A stretch of DNA of 10,872 nt. Source: Thermoplasmata archaeon. GTDB taxonomy: Archaea; Thermoplasmatota; Thermoplasmata; Thermoplasmatales; Thermoplasmataceae. This document shows positions 1-5,655 of the stretch, one piece after another. Made by a program: the position numbers and the translations under genes. The stretch lies in contig JAKAYJ010000029.1 in the NCBI GenBank assembly GCA_021816385.1, forward strand, positions 1-10,872, given 5' to 3'. Under the pieces are notes generated by a model. The model searched no databases, had not been told where the DNA came from, and was given only the letters and a program-made list of their open reading frames with translations. Positions within the stretch are counted from its first letter, which is position 1, and each line of letters opens with the position of its first letter.

Positions 1-330
1 CGCATTAAGAACAAAATCCGAATTCCCTGCAGCCTGCGCAGCAATAAAAACTGCATTTCCGAAACCCTTCTTTTCCTTCTGAAAAACTATCTCAAAGTCT
101 TCAAAATTTGACTCCACATACAGCTTGCTCATCTGGTCTGCCGGATCAAGTACAAGTATTATCTTATTACAACCATACTTCCTGAGTCTTCGATAAACAA
201 CGTCGATGACCGGTCTAAGAACAAGTCTATCATCGATTCTATCATAAATCGGCAACAGTTCTTTTCTGAATTTCCCGTCGAGTCCGGATCTCGTGCCAAG
301 ACCGGCCGCTGTAATTATACCGGTTACCAT
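1..330 (-). CDS. Sugar nucleotidyltransferase (GalU/RfbA-like), N-terminal part
   Basis: Only the first 110 codons lie in the window; the reading frame runs off base 1. The protein begins MVTGIITAAGLGTRSG, which matches the nucleotide-binding loop of nucleoside-diphosphate-sugar pyrophosphorylases (general form GxGTR, then a Lys a few residues later, then LLP). Such enzymes join a sugar 1-phosphate to an NTP to give an activated sugar for glycan synthesis. KEKKGFGNAVFIAAQ near the end of the fragment resembles the family's G-x-A-x-A segment. The usual Pro-Lys-x-x-Leu-Pro is RKELLP here, so the Pro is replaced by Arg while the Lys is kept. The ATG overlaps the TAA of the upstream membrane protein gene by one base (TAATG), which suggests translational coupling. 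The sugar and nucleotide cannot be told from this fragment. Confidence 0.85.
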   Translation of the reverse strand, partial: MVTGIITAAGLGTRSGLDGKFRKELLPIYDRIDDRLVLRPVIDVVYRRLRKYGCNKIILVLDPADQMSKLYVESNFEDFEIVFQKEKKGFGNAVFIAAQAAGNSDFVLNA

Positions 331-713
331 TATCTGTGTATTGTCACCCTGTTAAAATTACTTTTTATCCAGAATATTATGTAGGCTGCAGGAAATACAT
401 AGAAACCGGTAATCATCGTTATGTCAGCAATTCCTAAATATTTGGAGGAGTAAAAATCTGTCAATCCATTAAAATGAGCAGTGTTTGAAGAAATGAGGAA
501 GGAAATAATAGCAAGAATAACGCCAATAAACTGGAATCTGCTGCCATCAAAATACAGCAGCAGGATACCATATGAAATCAGTATAATTATGGCAAATATG
601 GTAAGGCCAGTCAGGCTTTCTGGCACAAGATTACCCAACCTGAGTGAGAGTGAACCAATTAAAAGGCTGAGTGCTGATAATAAAACAAGAGTTGAATAAA
701 TCTTTCTGTACAT
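330..713 (-). CDS. Small four-helix membrane protein, unknown function
   Basis: I do not recognise this family. From the ATG at 713 the protein is 127 residues, starting MYRKIYSTLVLL. It has four hydrophobic segments, at about residues 6-24, 32-53, 57-75 and 96-115, joined by short loops and ending in a basic tail (NFNRVTIHR). This suggests an integral membrane protein with little soluble mass. The frame stays open to an earlier ATG at 767, which would add 18 residues. I prefer 713 because a TTTAAA box at 735-740 sits about 24 bases upstream, as expected for a leaderless transcript, and because a basic residue pair followed by a helix is a natural membrane-protein start. The stop overlaps the start of the nucleotidyltransferase, so the two are probably one transcript. 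A role in surface glycan assembly would be a guess from that neighbour. Confidence 0.7.
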   Translation of the reverse strand: MYRKIYSTLVLLSALSLLIGSLSLRLGNLVPESLTGLTIFAIIILISYGILLLYFDGSRFQFIGVILAIISFLISSNTAHFNGLTDFYSSKYLGIADITMITGFYVFPAAYIIFWIKSNFNRVTIHR

Positions 714-734
714 AGAGCAGCATAGAGAGATAGG

Positions 735-740
735 TTTAAA
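735..740 (-). promoter_or_regulatory. Putative TATA box for the small membrane protein gene
   Basis: TTTAAA on the minus strand, centred about 24 bases before the ATG at 713. This spacing places transcription start at or next to the start codon (leaderless). If it is the true promoter, the alternative start at 767 lies upstream of the transcript. Confidence 0.45.
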
Positions 741-844
741 GATTGTTACATTGACACTAAACCTCATCGTTTGAGTGGAATTTTCACTATCATGTTACTC
801 CTTAGTTACGACAGCACTAAGAACTAAAACTAATGAAGAGCCAG

Positions 845-869
845 GTGGTTAACATGAATAGTGGATAAC
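845..869 (+). repeat. Direct repeat GTGGWTAAC before the proline dehydrogenase promoter
   Basis: GTGGTTAAC at 845-853 and GTGGATAAC at 861-869 differ at one base and are 16 bases apart, start to start. The second copy ends two bases before the TTTTAAAG box. Tandem sites just upstream of a TATA/BRE are where archaeal activators usually bind, so this may be a control site for the proline dehydrogenase gene. The match is short and could be chance. Confidence 0.35.
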
Positions 870-871
870 GG

Positions 872-879
872 TTTTAAAG
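872..879 (+). promoter_or_regulatory. Putative TATA box for proline dehydrogenase
   Basis: TTTTAAAG, centred near 875, predicts transcription from about 900, which gives a short leader before the ATG at 918. A second AT-rich box, GATAATAA at 891-898, is centred about 23 bases before that ATG and would make the message leaderless. I cannot choose between them; both support a start near 918. Confidence 0.4.
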
Positions 880-917
880 GATAGAAAAGGGATAATAACA
901 TCTTTGTCATTTTGTTC

Positions 918-1778
918 ATGATCTTAATGTTTAACGGGTTCATGGAAAAATTATTGGCTGGAAAATGGATTGCTGGACCATCTGTCGATGACGCCATAAC
1001 TAGAGGGGAGAGATTCAGGAAAATTGGAATTGGGGCCATATTCAATTATCTGGGAGAGGCACTCACAGATTCAAACGATATAGAGGAAGCAACTGGTATT
1101 TATATCAGGATTCTTGACAAGATCGATGCTGGAGATGAAAAGTTCCAGATATCCATAAAGCCAACTCAAATTGGTCTATCAGTGAGTCCTGACCTTGCAA
1201 AGAAAAACCTTGAGAGAATAGTCAGCAAGGCTAAGGAAAAAAATATTTTCACGTGGATAGACATGGAAGAATCTGAACTTGTAGATAAAACCATAGAGCT
1301 CTATAGAAGCCAGATTTCGACAGGTAACGTTGGTCTATGTGTCCAATCATACCTCAGGAGGACAAAAAAGGATGTGGAGGCACTTTCCAGTGAGGGCGGA
1401 ATATTCAGGCTGGTAAAGGGAGCTTATACAGAGGACGAAAAGGTGGCATTCAAGACGAAAGATGAGATCAATAAGAATTATGAGGAAATTTTAGTCTATA
1501 TGTTTGAAAACACAAAAATGTTTATGGTTGCAAGTCACGACGAGCTTATGATAGAGAAAGCAGTAAAATTAAGCGAGGAACATAAGAAAGAGGTCTGGTA
1601 CGGAATGCTTAATGGAATCAGGAATCAGTACCTTATCGATCTTCAGAAAAGAGGCAAGATGGCTTTCTCCTACATTCCATTCGGGCAGAAATGGATTCAG
1701 TATTCAGTGAGAAGAATGCAGGAAGCTGGTCATATAAGCCTCCTGATGAAATCATTGCTTCACGGACAAAAAGTTTAG
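918..1778 (+). CDS. Proline dehydrogenase, bacterial monofunctional PutB type
   Basis: FAD-dependent oxidation of L-proline to pyrroline-5-carboxylate, the first step of proline catabolism, with electrons passed to the membrane quinone pool. The protein is 286 residues from the ATG at 918, about the length of a single PRODH barrel. Family motifs appear in order (numbered from this start): AGPSVDDAI (19-27), SIKPTQIGL (79-87), WIDMEES (113-119), VQSYLRRT (142-149), RLVKGAYTE (164-172), the catalytic-site ASHDE (205-209), NGIRNQ (232-237), and YIPFGQKW followed by the paired Arg of YSVRR, which bind the proline carboxylate. No aldehyde dehydrogenase domain is fused, and no P5C dehydrogenase gene is in the window. 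A TTG at 912 and ATGs at 927 and 942 are alternative starts. Many archaea use unrelated heteromeric proline dehydrogenases, so this bacterial-type enzyme may have been acquired by transfer (inference). Confidence 0.9.
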   Translation: MILMFNGFMEKLLAGKWIAGPSVDDAITRGERFRKIGIGAIFNYLGEALTDSNDIEEATGIYIRILDKIDAGDEKFQISIKPTQIGLSVSPDLAKKNLERIVSKAKEKNIFTWIDMEESELVDKTIELYRSQISTGNVGLCVQSYLRRTKKDVEALSSEGGIFRLVKGAYTEDEKVAFKTKDEINKNYEEILVYMFENTKMFMVASHDELMIEKAVKLSEEHKKEVWYGMLNGIRNQYLIDLQKRGKMAFSYIPFGQKWIQYSVRRMQEAGHISLLMKSLLHGQKV

Positions 1779-1782
1779 ACTA

Positions 1783-1804
1783 TTGTCGAATATCAATTCG
1801 ACAA
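1783..1804 (+). promoter_or_regulatory. Perfect 9+9 inverted repeat, candidate operator
   Basis: The arms TTGTCGAAT (1783-1791) and ATTCGACAA (1796-1804) are exact inverted repeats around a 4-base spacer (ATCA). The repeat lies between the proline dehydrogenase stop (1776-1778) and the TATA box at 1806-1813, so a dimeric protein bound here would sit on the BRE site and block or recruit the basal factors. The next gene encodes an HTH protein of a type that binds such palindromes, so autoregulation is the simple reading. A terminator is less likely because no T-run follows on the plus strand. Confidence 0.65.
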
Positions 1805-1805
1805 A

Positions 1806-1813
1806 TATAAATA
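1806..1813 (+). promoter_or_regulatory. TATA box for the XRE regulator
   Basis: TATAAATA, centred about 24.5 bases before the GTG at 1834. It is one of the best matches to an archaeal TATA box in the window, and its spacing fits a leaderless message starting at that GTG. Confidence 0.6.
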
Positions 1814-1833
1814 AAATAAAATCATCAGCGGTT

Positions 1834-2508
1834 GTGAACGTAGAAGAAAAGATAGCTGGGGAAATAGTTCTGTCTGAGACTCCAAATGAAACTCTCAAGA
1901 AATGGAGGGAAGAATTTTCCATAACCAAAAGCGAACTTGCAAGGGAGATGAATGTCAGCCTTTCGATGATAAGTGATTATGAAACTGGCAGGAGGCAGTC
2001 GCCTGGTGTCAATACAATAAGAAAATTTGTTTCTGCAATGATAAGAATAGAGACAAAACATGGAGGCACAATACTGAGACGATACCGGTCTGGCGTGCCA
2101 TACGAAGCCCTCATCGACATAAGGGATTATGATCGGGATATAAATCTTAAAACAATTATCAATAAGATAAAGGGTGTATCAGTGTCAGGAGCACCAACTG
2201 ACAGGTATGTAAGGGGGTACACAATAGTCAACGGGGTGAAGGCAATACTTTCATTTTCTTACAGTGAGTATAGTCTCCTCTATGGATGGTCCAGTCAGAG
2301 AGTCATATTCTTTACTGATGTAAAGATGGGAAGAAGTCCCATGATCGCCATCAGGGTACACCCACTGAAGCCTGCTGCAGTTGTCTACGTAAAGGCAGAT
2401 CGTGTTGATGAACTGGCAATCAAACTTTCAGAAGTTGAAAATATACCACTCATAACAACCGAAATGGATACAGATGAAATTTCCAGGCTAATATCAAACA
2501 TAAAATGA
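1834..2508 (+). CDS. XRE-family transcriptional regulator with archaeal C-terminal domain
   Basis: DNA-binding regulator of 224 residues. A Cro/CI-type helix-turn-helix spans about residues 20-68, with the core ITKSELAREMNVSLSMISDYETGRR at 30-54 (the segment is longer, its key residues are S-x-L-A, the SMISDYE recognition helix and GRR). The remaining 150 or so residues form a separate alpha/beta domain that I cannot name; it may bind a ligand or form dimers. The architecture resembles a group of archaeal predicted regulators with an N-terminal XRE domain. The start needs care. A TTG at 1783 keeps the frame open, but that codon lies inside the inverted repeat and upstream of the TATA box. The GTG at 1834 has the TATA box at the right distance, so I use it. 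The gene lies 55 bases after the proline dehydrogenase gene on the same strand but has its own promoter. A role in proline control is possible but unproven. Confidence 0.8.
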   Translation: MNVEEKIAGEIVLSETPNETLKKWREEFSITKSELAREMNVSLSMISDYETGRRQSPGVNTIRKFVSAMIRIETKHGGTILRRYRSGVPYEALIDIRDYDRDINLKTIINKIKGVSVSGAPTDRYVRGYTIVNGVKAILSFSYSEYSLLYGWSSQRVIFFTDVKMGRSPMIAIRVHPLKPAAVVYVKADRVDELAIKLSEVENIPLITTEMDTDEISRLISNIK

Positions 2509-2591
2509 GTCTTTGAATTCAAATATACAACAACATTTCACAGTGTTAGCATATTCATTCTATGATTGAAGTTTATAGTACTTTGGAATTC

Positions 2592-3452
2592 TCAACCAAA
2601 TATTTTTTTAATAATAAACTGGGGATCATATGGAATGAGGTCTTCCATCTTTTGACCTATACCTAGAAAATAGATCGGTTCCTTAAACATGTGTGCTATG
2701 GAAAATATGGCACCGCCTCTTGCATCGGTATCAAGCTTGTTTACAACTATGCCATCAAACTTTATGTCTTTCAGAAACGTGGTAGCCTGCTCTATGGCAT
2801 CACTTGCAGCCATTGCATCCACCGTAAGGAATGTCAGGTCAGGCTTTGCAACACGTTTTATCTTTCTCATCTCATCCATCAGATTCCTGTTCGTCTGCAT
2901 CCTCCCTGCAGTATCAATCAAAACAAAATCCAGGTTTCTCGCTCTCGCATGCTCAATGGCATCGAATGCTATTGCAGAAGGGTCACTTCCCATTGTTTGG
3001 GATATTACACGTATTCCAAGCTCTTCACCGTGATATCTTATCTGTTCTATGGCCCCTGCCCTGAAAGTATCCGAGGCAGCAACCACCACAGTTTTTCCCT
3101 TATTCTTAAGCATGTATGAAAGTCTGGCGATTGTGGTGGTCTTTCCGGTTCCATTAATACCAAGAAACATTACAATTAAAGGCTTCTTGTTCATATCAAT
3201 GAGATTTATTTCCGGCTTAGCTTTTTGAAGAATTTCAAGCAGTATTTCTTTGAGACTCTCAATAGCCTCTATTCTGTTGAGTCTTTTCTGTTTTAAATGT
3301 TTCTTTTCAAATATATCCAGTATATATTCAACCGTTTCAAGGGAAACATCTGATTCAAGCAGTATTTCAAAATACTCATCCCTGAATCTGGATAGCTCTA
3401 TCTCGTCCTTGCTCCCTCTGAAAAGATTTCCAAGTTTCTCTCTAAGAGACAT
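2592..3452 (-). CDS. ftsY: Signal recognition particle receptor FtsY
   Basis: SRP-receptor GTPase that meets the SRP54 protein at the membrane and delivers ribosomes to the translocon. The protein is 286 residues and is the short archaeal form: an N domain (about 1-85) followed by the G domain, with no long acidic A domain. GTPase motifs: P-loop GINGTGKTTT (98-107), DTFRAGAIEQ (128-137), DTAGR (180-184), NKLDTDARGG (238-247) and GIGQ (264-267). The fourth motif reads NKLD, where SRP-type GTPases usually have TKxD. The ATG at 3452 lies inside the end of the prefoldin gene, an 11-base overlap, so the two are probably translated in a coupled way. It is the last gene of a pgk, prefoldin alpha, ftsY operon. 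Confidence 0.97.
   Translation of the reverse strand: MSLREKLGNLFRGSKDEIELSRFRDEYFEILLESDVSLETVEYILDIFEKKHLKQKRLNRIEAIESLKEILLEILQKAKPEINLIDMNKKPLIVMFLGINGTGKTTTIARLSYMLKNKGKTVVVAASDTFRAGAIEQIRYHGEELGIRVISQTMGSDPSAIAFDAIEHARARNLDFVLIDTAGRMQTNRNLMDEMRKIKRVAKPDLTFLTVDAMAASDAIEQATTFLKDIKFDGIVVNKLDTDARGGAIFSIAHMFKEPIYFLGIGQKMEDLIPYDPQFIIKKIFG
2603..2609 (+). terminator. Possible T-run terminator for the plus-strand regulator
   Basis: Seven T in a row on the plus strand, about 95 bases beyond the regulator's stop and inside the end of the convergent ftsY gene. Archaeal RNA polymerase stops at such T-runs. The 83-base gap between the two genes (2509-2591) holds only a short palindrome, TTTGAATTCAAA at 2512-2523, and no better terminator. 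Confidence 0.35.
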
Positions 3453-3858
3453 CTTCTTTCTGGCCTGAATTGATTGATTGAACTATAGCCTGATATCTTC
3501 TGAGTGCTTCAGCTCGCTGGTCGTTCATGCTCTGGAGTGATTTCCTGACTTCCTCTATCTGTCCCTTGAGACGTTCTATTGTTATTTCTGGCTTTTCTTC
3601 TATGAAGATGTCAGAGCCTATGGCTACCATTACTTCCTTCTCTCTTTCTATTCTCCCCTTGGCAAAAACACCTCCTCCCAGTGATATCAGGTTTTCTGAT
3701 GATTCTGATACTTCCTTTGACTGTAATACGCTGAGTGCTTTTCCATAGTCTTCTATTCCCTGGGTGAGTAGATTTATCTGCTTTTCTGAAGAATTTATAA
3801 AAGATTCCAGAAATTCCAGTTCTTCCCTTACATCAATTCTGTTCTCGTTATTTTCCAT
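3442..3858 (-). CDS. pfdA: Prefoldin alpha subunit
   Basis: Subunit of the hexameric archaeal prefoldin (two alpha, four beta), which holds unfolded proteins and passes them to the thermosome. The protein is 138 residues, the normal size. An N-terminal coiled coil (about 5-50) and a C-terminal coiled coil (about 93-132, RLKGQIEEVRKSLQSMNDQR) flank a beta-hairpin region containing LISLGGGVFAKGRIE and MVAIGSDIFIEE, both typical of the alpha subunit. The ATG directly follows the pgk stop (TAA ATG, no gap). AGGTGG ending just before the TAA is a good Shine-Dalgarno sequence, unlike the leaderless genes elsewhere in the window, as expected for an internal operon gene. Archaea often keep pfdA beside ftsY. 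Confidence 0.92.
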   Translation of the reverse strand: MENNENRIDVREELEFLESFINSSEKQINLLTQGIEDYGKALSVLQSKEVSESSENLISLGGGVFAKGRIEREKEVMVAIGSDIFIEEKPEITIERLKGQIEEVRKSLQSMNDQRAEALRRYQAIVQSINSGQKEDVS

Positions 3859-5109
3859 TTATTCCACCTTCTCAAAATATTCCCTGCTTTCCCTCAATGA
3901 CTCAAGTACAGGCATTGGCTCACCGGATAAATAGCTTATGAGTGCCCCACCACCCGTTGAGATGTGATCTATCCTGTTCTGAATATTCAGGGCTTCAATT
4001 GCAGAAATTGTATGACCGCCTCCAGCTATTTTCATTGCGGTTGATGCAGCCACCTCTCTCAGGATCTCGAACGTTCCGAAGCTGTACTGTTCAATTTCAT
4101 ACATTCCCATTGGGCCATTTATGAATATACTTTCTGCTTTTCTTATCTCCTCAGAGAACATTGCTATACTGTTGAGGCTTATGTCAGCAAGTATCTGATC
4201 ATCGGGTATTTCCTCCCCTTTCTCAACTCTCCTGTTTGAAGGATTCAGGACAAAATCATCTGGAATAAGGATCCTTTCACGGTATTTTTCAAGTAGTTCT
4301 CTGCATATCTTCAGGTATGCTTCATACTTCTTATTGTTCTTTATAATGAAATCCTCATTCTTTTTGCCAATTTTATATCCAGAGGCCCAGAGGAAAGCAT
4401 TTGCAACAACTCCACCTACGATTATATGATTAACGGTTCCCTTATGCAGGAACGATTCTGCAACAGTGATAGAATCTTCAATTTTAGCGCCTGCAAGTAT
4501 GGCGAGATTTTTACTTGTGTCTCCCTTGAGAAACGCATTAAGGGCATCTGTTTCCCTCTGTATCAGGAGGCCTGCAATGTTGGGCATCTTCCTTGAGAAA
4601 CCTGTGAGGGATGTCTGGGACCTGTGGATAGCCGGGAAAGCATCATTCACGAAATAATCACACACTTCTGATAGATTCCTGATAAAATTTGAATTTTCAA
4701 CGGTTTCCTTATCCTCTGGCTCAAGAACAACATCCTCTGAGAAAAATCTGGTATTCTCCAGCATCAGTATTTCTCCATTTGACATCTGCTTAATTGCCGA
4801 TATGGCACTTGAACCGTAGAGTGAATCAATATACCTGACTCTGCGACCAAGCAACCTTTCAAGTTTCCTTGCATGATTCAACAGTGAAGTAAAATCGGTC
4901 TTTCCAGGTCTGCTCTGGTGAGCAAGAATAACCAGTTTTGAACCTTTCAAACGCTCGATTGTTGGAAGATGAGATCTGAATCTCGTATCACTCATAATCT
5001 CATTTGTCACTGGATGTATTGGCGAGTTCAGATCCAGCCTTAAAAGAACAGTCTTTCCGCTAAAGTCGAAATCGTCAAGTGTGAAGAAATCCCTTTGCCT
5101 CTGATCCAT
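3859..5109 (-). CDS. pgk: Phosphoglycerate kinase, archaeal type
   Basis: Transfers phosphate between 1,3-bisphosphoglycerate and ADP in glycolysis and gluconeogenesis, in the cytoplasm. The protein is 416 residues, normal for archaeal PGK. Substrate-binding motifs in the N-terminal lobe: RLDLNSP (24-30), RFRSHLPT (43-50), AHQSRPGK (63-70), ENTRF (118-122) and DAFPAIHRSQTS (156-167). Nucleotide-binding motifs in the C-terminal lobe: AGAKIEDS (206-213), INGPMGMYE (330-338), AGGGHT (362-367) and STGGGA (384-389). The HQSRPG form, where bacteria have H-L-G-R-P, marks the archaeal branch. It is the first gene of the operon with pfdA and ftsY. The start ATG at 5109 has an AATTTATGTA box about 26 bases upstream. 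Confidence 0.96.
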   Translation of the reverse strand: MDQRQRDFFTLDDFDFSGKTVLLRLDLNSPIHPVTNEIMSDTRFRSHLPTIERLKGSKLVILAHQSRPGKTDFTSLLNHARKLERLLGRRVRYIDSLYGSSAISAIKQMSNGEILMLENTRFFSEDVVLEPEDKETVENSNFIRNLSEVCDYFVNDAFPAIHRSQTSLTGFSRKMPNIAGLLIQRETDALNAFLKGDTSKNLAILAGAKIEDSITVAESFLHKGTVNHIIVGGVVANAFLWASGYKIGKKNEDFIIKNNKKYEAYLKICRELLEKYRERILIPDDFVLNPSNRRVEKGEEIPDDQILADISLNSIAMFSEEIRKAESIFINGPMGMYEIEQYSFGTFEILREVAASTAMKIAGGGHTISAIEALNIQNRIDHISTGGGALISYLSGEPMPVLESLRESREYFEKVE

Positions 5110-5130
5110 ACAGACCCATAATGCCCTGAA

Positions 5131-5140
5131 TACATAAATT
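5131..5140 (-). promoter_or_regulatory. Putative promoter of the pgk-pfdA-ftsY operon
   Basis: AATTTATGTA on the minus strand, centred about 26 bases before the pgk ATG, which fits a leaderless start. A second box, CTATATAG at 5151-5158, would instead give a leader of roughly 20 bases. The 114-base gap 5110-5223 must hold the divergent promoters of both pgk and the Nudix gene. Confidence 0.4.
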
Positions 5141-5180
5141 AATTGTGAATCTATATAGTCCTGACATTGATTTTCTGCAA

Positions 5181-5205
5181 TTGATATAAATCAACATTTT
5201 ATAAT
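5181..5205 (+). promoter_or_regulatory. Putative promoter of the Nudix hydrolase gene
   Basis: Two TATA-like boxes precede the ATG at 5224. TTTATAAT (5198-5205) is centred about 22 bases upstream and would give a leaderless message. TTGATATAAATCAA (5181-5194) is centred about 37 bases upstream and would give a short leader. The second box is itself an inverted repeat with 5-base arms (TTGAT/ATCAA), so it may be a protein site, but arms this short can arise by chance in AT-rich DNA. Confidence 0.4.
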
Positions 5206-5223
5206 AACATGTAATACTTAACA

Positions 5224-5655
5224 ATGGTTCACGAAAGTAGTTCCGGAATAGTTATTTTCAGAAGAATGAACGAAATTCAGTTTCTATTCCTGATGAAAAA
5301 GGATGGTAATTTGGATTTTCCAAAGGGACATATAGAAAAGGGAGAAAATAAGACAGATGCAGCACTCAGGGAGACGCTCGAGGAGACAGGAATAGAGTGC
5401 AAGATAATACCCGGGTTTGAAGAGAAGACAGATTACTATTTCTATTATGACAAGAACAACATCCATAAGGATCTAACCCTGTTTCTCGGGGAAGTTGATA
5501 AGAACATAAAGGTAAAAACATCAGACGAGCACGAAGCCTATGTTTGGCTAAACTACGAGGAAACTTTAAAGTTTCTGAAGTTCGATAATCAGAAAAACAT
5601 AATCACTAAAGCCTACAACTTCATAAAAGAAAAATTATACGTGGAAAATAATTAA
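5224..5655 (+). CDS. Nudix hydrolase, Ap4A hydrolase type
   Basis: Hydrolase of a nucleoside diphosphate linked to another group. The protein is 143 residues, the usual size of asymmetrical diadenosine tetraphosphate hydrolases, and begins MVHESSSGIVIFRR. The Nudix box is complete: G35, E41, R49, E50, E53, E54 and G56 in the pattern Gx5Ex7REUxEExGU, within the segment GHIEKGENKTDAALRETLEE. FPKGHIEKGE is the common form in the MutT/Ap4A hydrolase subgroup, and the later HEAYVWLNYEE segment matches its C-terminal strand. The substrate cannot be fixed from sequence; Ap4A is the usual guess. The gene ends in convergence with the large membrane protein gene: the bases TTAA at 5652-5655 contain the stop codons of both. 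Confidence 0.88.
   Translation: MVHESSSGIVIFRRMNEIQFLFLMKKDGNLDFPKGHIEKGENKTDAALRETLEETGIECKIIPGFEEKTDYYFYYDKNNIHKDLTLFLGEVDKNIKVKTSDEHEAYVWLNYEETLKFLKFDNQKNIITKAYNFIKEKLYVENN

Noticed and set aside
764..793. Nine-codon minus-strand frame (MIVKIPLKR) with AAGGAG four bases upstream, ending ATGA over the ATG at 767
   Set aside because: It could be a leader peptide coupled to the longer form of the small membrane protein, but a frame this short often occurs by chance, and the better promoter lies downstream, at 735-740.
1783..1804. Inverted repeat as a terminator of the proline dehydrogenase gene
   Set aside because: No T-run follows, archaeal termination rarely needs a hairpin, and a strong TATA box begins one base later.
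1783..1833. TTG start giving the XRE regulator 17 extra residues
   Set aside because: The extra segment coincides with the inverted repeat and the TATA box, is Asn/Ser/Lys-rich without structure, and uses a rare start.
2512..2523. Perfect 12-base palindrome TTTGAATTCAAA after the regulator's stop
   Set aside because: It has no loop, no T-run and no partner gene start; a 12-base AT-rich palindrome is not enough to call a site.
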